Positions 1 to 5,470 of a DNA stretch of 12,642 nucleotides are shown here, piece after piece. The stretch comes from DATAYF01 sp036272735 (GTDB lineage: Bacteria > Chloroflexota > Ktedonobacteria > Ktedonobacterales > Ktedonobacteraceae), in assembly GCA_036272735.1 (NCBI GenBank), contig DATAYF010000071.1, positions 1-12,642 on the forward strand, written 5' to 3'. The position numbers and the translations under genes are program-made. Under the pieces are notes generated by a model. That model ran no database searches and was not told the origin of the DNA. It worked only from the letters and a program-made list of their open reading frames with translations. Position 1 is the first letter of the stretch. The number at the start of each line of letters is the position of its first letter.

Positions 1-534
1 AATATTCACGGCGGCATGCTCGGCGGCTACTACACTCCATTCTCCATTACGGCAGCCGGTGGAGGATCGTTCTCGCTCAACAACCGCGGTTCCTCTCCGG
101 CGACAGCTCCACTTTACTACGGGATGTTGTTCTTCGCGCGAGCGATCAATGGCGCCAACTCAACCATCTCCCCTGCGTCGGTCAGCACCAGCGCGAACAT
201 TGACGCCTGGTCCACGGTGGATGGTGCCGGCACAGAGCGGCTGCTCCTGGTCAATCGTGACATCGCCAACGGCGCTCAGGTGGTTGTAGCCCAGAGCGCT
301 TCTACAGCAAGCGTCTGCTATCTCGAGGCTCCATCCTACACATCCACGCGCGGACTGAAGATCTTCTCGAACTTCGCGGGTACGACATATCAAACCTTCG
401 ATACCACCACCGACGGATCGCCAACCGGGACGATTGGATGGGACGTGCTCACGCCGAACGACGGTTCCTTCACGATCCCAATGGGCGCCACGCAAGCGGC
501 GATCGTCACCTTCGGAGTGTCGACCGGATGCTGA
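1..534 (+). CDS. GH79-like glycoside hydrolase, C-terminal part (5' truncated by window edge)
   Basis: The frame is open from base 1 (reading N-I-H-G-G-M-L-G-G-Y-Y-T-P) to the TGA at 532-534, so the ATG at 16 is internal and the gene begins upstream of the window. The visible 177 residues resemble the end of a GH79 (beta-glucuronidase/heparanase-like) enzyme: an H-G-G...Y-Y-T-P segment of the barrel's end, a Y-Y-G-M-L-F-F-A helix, then a C-terminal beta-sandwich with the L-L-L-V-N-R-D strand and a final strand ending I-V-T-F. The catalytic glutamates would lie in the missing part. GH79 enzymes remove uronic acid or related residues from polysaccharides and are usually secreted. Lying beside a polysaccharide export operon, it could act on that polymer, but it is on the opposite strand and may be independent. 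Family call is from recalled motifs, not a search; another clan-A hydrolase with a similar beta domain is possible. Confidence 0.75.
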   Translation, partial: NIHGGMLGGYYTPFSITAAGGGSFSLNNRGSSPATAPLYYGMLFFARAINGANSTISPASVSTSANIDAWSTVDGAGTERLLLVNRDIANGAQVVVAQSASTASVCYLEAPSYTSTRGLKIFSNFAGTTYQTFDTTTDGSPTGTIGWDVLTPNDGSFTIPMGATQAAIVTFGVSTGC

Positions 535-539
535 TCCGG
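524..539 (+). terminator. Short hairpin over the GH79-like stop codon, possible weak terminator
   Basis: CCGGAT and ATCCGG form a perfect 6-bp inverted repeat around the loop GCTG, spanning the TGA stop at 532-534. No T-run follows, so it is not a canonical intrinsic terminator. It could stabilise the 3' end or be chance. Confidence 0.2.
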
Positions 540-859
540 GAATAGCTGGCTTCATGGGGGTTGTCCTTCTTTTGTGGTATGGCTGGGGAGCAGATTGTGC
601 GTGCCGAGTGCCAAACCGGTTGTACAGTTGGGCGATGCTTAGCGCGCCGCCTACGTCCGAGATGGTCGCAACGCGTTCGATCATGAATGGGGCAAGGGAC
701 ACCGACTTAGCGCGGCCGCCCCGCCTTCTGTATGTCAGTTCCTCGAGAAGCCGTTCCTGAGACTGAAAGAGCGCTTTGCGTTCGTCGATCGCGAGTCCCC
801 CTTATGGCCCGTCACTCGTTGATGGACATCGTCCAGACAACTCGAACGTGGTGTCGGGC

Positions 860-900
860 TTGAGAGCAAATCTCTTTATAAAACACGCTCTAGCTACAAT
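860..900 (+). promoter_or_regulatory. Possible promoter of the SGNH hydrolase gene
   Basis: A -10-like TACAAT at 895-900 lies about 40 bp upstream of the ATG in the AT-rich end of the spacer. No good -35 hexamer sits at 16-18 bp; the best candidate, TTGAGA at 860-865, is too far away. AGAGC (863-867) and GCTCT (887-891) form a short interrupted inverted repeat that could be an operator, and GAGA/TCTC (862-865 and 871-874) is another small palindrome. The only support is position and base composition. Confidence 0.25.
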
Positions 901-930
901 CCATCTACTGCAAGTGCATCCTTGAAGATC

Positions 931-936
931 AGGAGG
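931..936 (+). promoter_or_regulatory. Shine-Dalgarno site AGGAGG for the SGNH hydrolase
   Basis: Consensus AGGAGG, four bases before the ATG at 941. It is the strongest ribosome binding site in the window and fixes the start, suggesting efficient translation of this single gene. Confidence 0.75.
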
Positions 937-940
937 CGCC

Positions 941-2260
941 ATGGACTCTTGTATAACACTTCCATTACCCCGCATTCACATCCTCTATCGGGGTGTCCTC
1001 GCGGCCTTGCTTATCTCGATGCTCGGAACAACGGTTGGGTGTGGCGCATTCAGCAGCTCTGCCAGCCACGCGGTCTCCATCGTTGTCTTTGGTGACTCAC
1101 TCACGTGCGGCGGACAGGGGAACGCCTATGGGCAGTCTCCGGCCGGGAGCGTCCCGGCCTCTTTGCAGTCCATCCTCGGTATCCCAGTCCTAAATCAGGG
1201 AGTAGGGGGAAACACCTCCAACCAAATTGCAGTACGCTACAACGCCGGAGGAGCCAATCAGACAGTCGCGCTCACGGGCAACCAGATTTATGCCTCCGGT
1301 TCTGTCCAGGTGACGTTCCCCAGCGGCTGGGAGCCTGTGACATCGAACGGGGGAAACAATGGTGCGGGATGCTACCAAAGTCTCATGGGGAGCGGTACAA
1401 ATGCCGTCATCAACAGCGTCCCAGGAACCTTCACCTATTCGAACGGCGTTTACCAGTTCACTCCTAGCACCTACCCAAGCTCCCCGGTGGCTGCCAGCGC
1501 GAATAATTCGTACTCAGTAGCTTCGCCCTACGCAAATGCCTTTTTGGTTGTGTCTGCGGGCTCGAACGATTTCGCGAATGGATTTCCCAACACAGCTGCA
1601 TTGATTGCCGACGATACTGCCATGACCTCTCTCGCGTCGGAGCGCTATCTTGTAACGTCCGCCCTGCCCTTCATATATTCTGCCTACTGGAGCGGAGGTC
1701 CCAATGCAGTGGCTTTGGCAAGCCTTAATGCTGCGAAATCCTCAACCTTTGGAAGCCACTATGTGGATACCCTTACGCCACTTCTCGATGGTTGTGAGCC
1801 CGTCCCCGGCAGCACGATCGCTTCCCTCGACATGATCGACATCTTTCACGGAATTGTGCCGACCTCGTGCCGCGCCTATGACGCCGGGCAACTGACCCAA
1901 AATGTCACTGCGGCACAAACCTCTCTCTGCTTGGCGGATTCCTACCTTGAGGTAGGAATGATCGGTTATCTGAGCCATACTCCGGCGCCAATGGGAACGG
2001 TCGAAGCATTCCAGATAACCGCCATTTCTACTCCCGGAAACTGCCCGTCCGGTTCGCGGGTCACAGTAGTTCGCGGCTACGCAGGCACCGCCCCGGGAAC
2101 GTACACCGCATCGGTTGACTCCTGGGGTATATGGAGCGATGTCCATTTATCCGGAGGCATACCCAATCCGCAACTCGCCGCCAAGACCGGCTACACGATA
2201 CAGGCAGAGTCCATCGCAGCGGCCTACACAAAATTGAACCCTGCCTCGGCAACCAAATAA
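941..2260 (+). CDS. Exported SGNH/GDSL-family hydrolase with two inserted domains
   Basis: A 439-residue serine hydrolase, probably an esterase or deacylase. It has an N-terminal export signal (basic R11/R17, hydrophobic 18-29, then T-V-G-C with Cys34); the lipobox is weak because position -3 is Thr, so lipoprotein or ordinary secreted protein are both possible. SGNH blocks are visible: F-G-D-S-L at 50-54 (nucleophile Ser53), the Gly block N-Q-G-V-G-G-N-T at 85-92, G-S-N-D at 207-210 (oxyanion Asn209) and S-D-V-H at 399-402 (Asp400/His402). Typical SGNH enzymes are about 200-250 residues; the excess is an insertion at about 105-195 rich in Ser/Gly/Asn and another at about 305-395 that looks like a small beta domain ending V-T-V-V-R-G-Y-A-G-T. 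Start fixed by AGGAGG. It ends 10 bp from the convergent acyltransferase gene. The substrate is unknown; removing acyl groups from a glycan is an inference from context. Confidence 0.85.
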   Translation: MDSCITLPLPRIHILYRGVLAALLISMLGTTVGCGAFSSSASHAVSIVVFGDSLTCGGQGNAYGQSPAGSVPASLQSILGIPVLNQGVGGNTSNQIAVRYNAGGANQTVALTGNQIYASGSVQVTFPSGWEPVTSNGGNNGAGCYQSLMGSGTNAVINSVPGTFTYSNGVYQFTPSTYPSSPVAASANNSYSVASPYANAFLVVSAGSNDFANGFPNTAALIADDTAMTSLASERYLVTSALPFIYSAYWSGGPNAVALASLNAAKSSTFGSHYVDTLTPLLDGCEPVPGSTIASLDMIDIFHGIVPTSCRAYDAGQLTQNVTAAQTSLCLADSYLEVGMIGYLSHTPAPMGTVEAFQITAISTPGNCPSGSRVTVVRGYAGTAPGTYTASVDSWGIWSDVHLSGGIPNPQLAAKTGYTIQAESIAAAYTKLNPASATK

Positions 2261-2270
2261 ATCCAATCCC

Positions 2271-4277
2271 TCAAAGATCGGGTATATGGTATGCCCGCAG
2301 AGCGAACCGCGCACCCTCAGGCGTAACATGCTGGCCATCCGAGTAGAATAGCTGGTCCTTGTTCGCATACGTGCATTGGTCCGAAGGATCGCAGAACTGG
2401 GATTTCAGGTCTACCACAATAACCTCCGGATAGCGCAGGCGTGCCTGATATAGAAACCCGATTGATAGACTATTGCCCGCCGCATAGGAGTCAGGCCCGG
2501 ATGTCTGATGAGTGGGATTCTCTCCAATCAGCTTCGCAATATCACGACGAAAAGGTATGCGTGAGGTCATGAATCTCAGCGACGGATCAAAATCGTAGTT
2601 GGGAACATCGCTTACCAGAACAACGCGCTTGCCAGATTTCTGCAAATAAGACACTGTGTCAAACAGCGACTGAGTAAATCGCCCTTGAATCATCTCTGAG
2701 TTGTACGGCTCTCTCGCAGAGGCCAGGTCTTTTACGAGCGGGTTGTTGTTTGCAGTCTGAAAGGGCTCACCCCATCTGCCTGCCAGCACCACGGCTTTGA
2801 TTCGAGGATCGGATGCAATCAGGGGGAGCACTCGATCGTTGAACAACATACACTCTTCAACCACCAGTGGATGCTGCGGCACAAACTTTGCAACTCCGTG
2901 CAAAGGCAGGCACGAAGCCTTACTCAATTGAATAAAGTTGTATCCGGCCCGGTTGACAATCTGCTGCAGGGCTGGCGCAAGCGCTGCAGAGTGGCTGTCA
3001 CCCCACAGCACAATCGATGGCCGCGGATCAGAGGACGCGTAACACCGTGAGGTTAGGTTGGGCTTGTCGACTCCGTAATCAGCAAGGCACGGATCTGACT
3101 GTGCCTCCTTTTCCTGCGCTAGTGCAGGGTATCTCTCGGGAAGACCGTGACCCTTCCAAATCAAGCCAAAGACTCCGACAAATACCACGGTCAAGCCCGC
3201 ATACCGCAATAGAAGCGGCACCGGTTCTCGTGTGGAACGCCGATACGGCTGTTCAATATATCTGAAAGAAGTCGCGGCAGCAGCGAGAGAGGCCAGGACA
3301 GCAAATGCCGCGGCCAACGGGGGCAGACCGCCTCCAGACGCAACCCGCAGAAATGCCAGCATAGGCCAATGCCACAGATACCACGAATATGAAATCTGAC
3401 CGATTGAAGTGAAAGGGGTGAGAGATAGTACTCTTCGGTTGATCCAGCCAGTTGGAAAGGCAATCACCAGAGCCGATCCGAGAACCGAAGGAAGCGCTGC
3501 TAGTCCCGGAAAAGGAGTCGCAGATGTGTAGAAATACATCGGCGCCAGAATCAATACCATTCCTCCTACGCTGAACACGTTTGTCCACGCAGAATCCGAG
3601 ATTTTTCGCTCAAGAAGCAACTCTGTCACCGCAAGCATCACTCCCACGCCAAGCTCCCATGCACGCGCCGGGAGCAAGTAAAACACCATATCTGGATGGG
3701 TTCCCAACTTGCTCCAGGCAAAAAGGAACGAAAGGACGCATACCACAATCATCGCCGGCAAAATCAAGCCGCGCCGGGTGCGCGCCAAAAACACCATGAC
3801 CAGCGGAATGATCATGTAAAACTGCTCTTCCACCCCCAGCGACCAGGTCATCAGAAGTGGGTTCATCTCATTCGCTGACTGGAAATAGCCGGCACTCTTC
3901 AAAAAGTAGATATTTGATACAGACAAGGCAGCAGAAATTGCACCCTTTGCATATCTTCCTGCCTCTGCCGGAGACAGCAATAGCATTGCTTCCACCAATG
4001 TAAAAGACATCACTAAATAAAAGGCCGGGAGTATGCGCTTGGCCCTGCGGCGATAAAAGCTCAAAAAACTAAACTTTCGTGCACGCAGTTCCGCGAAAAT
4101 ATGACCACCTATCAGGTAGCCCGATATGACGAAGAACACGTCAACGCCTGTAAACCCTCCCGTCAGAAACGGAACACCAGCGTGATAAAGAACCACACTG
4201 GTAATCGCTACCGCTCGCAACCCGTCAATATCGGAGCGGTAGGTTTCAGGTGTCCTTTGAAAGGCACCATTCGGCAT
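2271..4277 (-). CDS. Acyltransferase-3 family membrane protein with C-terminal SGNH domain (OafA/OatA-like)
   Basis: A 668-residue integral membrane O-acyltransferase. The N-terminal half is acyltransferase-3: Y-R-S-D-I-D-G-L-R-A near residue 14, the active-site-type His32 in V-L-Y-H-A-G, F-T-G-V-D-V-F-F-V-I-S-G-Y at 42-54, W-S-L-G-V-E-E-Q-F-Y at about 145-154, and about ten hydrophobic helices up to about residue 375. The C-terminal part is an extracytoplasmic SGNH domain: W-G-D-S-H with Ser428, and S-D-G-Q-H with Asp647 and His650. In the known two-domain family the membrane part moves an acyl group across the membrane and the SGNH part transfers it to a glycan, so this gene probably acetylates the EPS (inference). 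I chose the ATG at 4277 because GGAG lies 7 bases upstream; an in-frame ATG at 4316 would overlap the preceding gene and has a poorer site. It is the last gene of the minus-strand operon. Confidence 0.9.
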   Translation of the reverse strand: MPNGAFQRTPETYRSDIDGLRAVAITSVVLYHAGVPFLTGGFTGVDVFFVISGYLIGGHIFAELRARKFSFLSFYRRRAKRILPAFYLVMSFTLVEAMLLLSPAEAGRYAKGAISAALSVSNIYFLKSAGYFQSANEMNPLLMTWSLGVEEQFYMIIPLVMVFLARTRRGLILPAMIVVCVLSFLFAWSKLGTHPDMVFYLLPARAWELGVGVMLAVTELLLERKISDSAWTNVFSVGGMVLILAPMYFYTSATPFPGLAALPSVLGSALVIAFPTGWINRRVLSLTPFTSIGQISYSWYLWHWPMLAFLRVASGGGLPPLAAAFAVLASLAAAATSFRYIEQPYRRSTREPVPLLLRYAGLTVVFVGVFGLIWKGHGLPERYPALAQEKEAQSDPCLADYGVDKPNLTSRCYASSDPRPSIVLWGDSHSAALAPALQQIVNRAGYNFIQLSKASCLPLHGVAKFVPQHPLVVEECMLFNDRVLPLIASDPRIKAVVLAGRWGEPFQTANNNPLVKDLASAREPYNSEMIQGRFTQSLFDTVSYLQKSGKRVVLVSDVPNYDFDPSLRFMTSRIPFRRDIAKLIGENPTHQTSGPDSYAAGNSLSIGFLYQARLRYPEVIVVDLKSQFCDPSDQCTYANKDQLFYSDGQHVTPEGARFALRAYHIPDL

Positions 4278-4283
4278 CTCTTG

Positions 4284-4288
4284 TCTCC
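4284..4288 (-). promoter_or_regulatory. Ribosome binding site GGAGA deciding the acyltransferase start
   Basis: Minus-strand GGAGA, with GGAG at 4285-4288 seven bases before the ATG at 4277. It supports that start over the ATG at 4316, placing the gene 23 bp after the GT4 stop instead of overlapping it. Confidence 0.55.
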
Positions 4289-4300
4289 ATCCGCAAGTTT

Positions 4301-5470
4301 TCAGCGCTGGGTGCATGCGCCCCGTTGTTTTGCTTCCATAACAACTTCCTGATAGATGTTCTCTAGCTGGCGCGTTTGCTTGTGAAGGTCGAACCGTTCA
4401 CGCACCCAACTTGTTGCTTTGCGACTGCAAGCCTCCCAGAAGACGTCATCCGTGATAAAGCGACGCAAGTGAGTCGCAAGCGTCGTCACATCCCGCTCCG
4501 GAGCCAGTAAGCCAGTCTCTCCGTCACACACTGCCTCCGGTATACCGCCGTGCAGGCTGCTAACAACGGGGGTTCCCATGGCTTGTGCTTCCGCGAACAC
4601 CATGCCGAAGCCTTCGCTGTCCCCATCGGCCGCGGTGACACTCGGATTGCAGAAGACCCGAGCCTTGCCTATCCACTTGCGGACGACTTCGGTTGGTTGA
4701 GCCCCTAGAAATTGAGCGTCCAAGTTGAGTACACGAGATAGGGCTTCGAGGTCCGCGCGGAGCGGACCGTCGCCGATGACAATCAGCCGCGCTGGTGTGC
4801 TGAGCTCCGGATGAGCCGCCATCATGCTCATAGCGCGCACGAGGTACTCACAGCCCTTCTTCTCTACGAGGCGACCTACAAATACGATCAGTGCCGGATC
4901 GCGTTTATCCGCCTCGAGCGGGGTAAACTGGCTGCAGTCCACGCCCGTGTAGTGGACGACGATCTTCTCCTGCGGAAAGCCTGCCCTTATCGCGTGGTGC
5001 CTGATTGCGTCGGAGACGCAGAGGAAGCGGGATGTTTGGTGGAATAGTTTGGGAAGCCTTGCGAGATAGCGTCTACCATGCATCCCGCGCTCCCATTCAT
5101 CTCTTCGGATGCTGACGTCATAGCCGTGCAACGTCACGATGCTAGGCACCTTGAGATGATCCTGGAGCCCAAGTGCGGTTGTGCCATCGATGGAGAAGTG
5201 AGCGTGAATCAGATCTGGCCGCAGTTCTTTGATGCTCCGATGGAACCTTGGCGCGTAGGGGTGGTGGCGGTATGCCTTCGCTCGCCATCTCGACAGCCTG
5301 CCAGGGGACTTCGTTAACAGAGCCTTTGGGCCATCCAGCTTGAGACTGTGCCTCGCAGGAGTGAGACCAACGTACACAGGGGCATAGTGCTGCAGAGCCG
5401 TCGCCTGGGCTGCGATGAAGGTCTCACTGATCGGAAGGAGCTCCTCGCGGAAGATCACTACGCTTCGCAT
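4301..5470 (-). CDS. GT4 glycosyltransferase, WcaL/AmsK-like
   Basis: A 389-residue GT-B fold retaining glycosyltransferase of family GT4, cytoplasmic or membrane-associated, expected to add a sugar from a nucleotide donor to the lipid-linked repeat unit. Visible signs are the N-terminal strand V-V-I-F-R-E-E-L-L-P-I-S-E-T-F, the T-L-H-G-Y-D-V loop at 113-119, the donor-domain strand F-V-G-R-L-V-E-K-K-G at 197-206, V-I-G-D-G-P-L at 231-237, and the E-x7-E motif in S-E-G-F-G-M-V-F-A-E-A-Q-A-M-G (Glu286 and Glu294). The S-E-T-F start and H-G-x-D loop resemble WcaL/AmsK/CpsK-type EPS transferases. The ATG at 5470 overlaps the stop of the GT2-Wzx gene by 13 bp, suggesting translational coupling. 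The sugar cannot be read from the sequence. Confidence 0.9.
   Translation of the reverse strand: MRSVVIFREELLPISETFIAAQATALQHYAPVYVGLTPARHSLKLDGPKALLTKSPGRLSRWRAKAYRHHPYAPRFHRSIKELRPDLIHAHFSIDGTTALGLQDHLKVPSIVTLHGYDVSIRRDEWERGMHGRRYLARLPKLFHQTSRFLCVSDAIRHHAIRAGFPQEKIVVHYTGVDCSQFTPLEADKRDPALIVFVGRLVEKKGCEYLVRAMSMMAAHPELSTPARLIVIGDGPLRADLEALSRVLNLDAQFLGAQPTEVVRKWIGKARVFCNPSVTAADGDSEGFGMVFAEAQAMGTPVVSSLHGGIPEAVCDGETGLLAPERDVTTLATHLRRFITDDVFWEACSRKATSWVRERFDLHKQTRQLENIYQEVVMEAKQRGACTQR

Larger units (their letters stand above)
535..940. other. Spacer without a supportable gene
   Basis: About 400 bp between the GH79-like stop and the SGNH hydrolase start. No ORF here has a plausible ribosome binding site and a recognisable product. 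The minus strand is free of stops from about 801 leftward and continues antisense into the GH79-like gene, but the conceptual protein matches no family I know. The last 80 bp become more AT-rich and hold a possible promoter. No tRNA, repeat array or clear insertion sequence end was seen. Confidence 0.6.

Noticed and set aside
160..702. 180-residue minus-strand ORF
   Set aside because: Mostly antisense to the GH79-like gene, starts at a GTG without a ribosome binding site, and resembles no family; open antisense frames are common in GC-rich DNA.
4278..4316. Start of the acyltransferase at the ATG at 4316
   Set aside because: Overlaps the preceding GT4 gene, has a poorer ribosome site, and adds 13 residues before the family's normal start; the ATG at 4277 has GGAG at a good distance.
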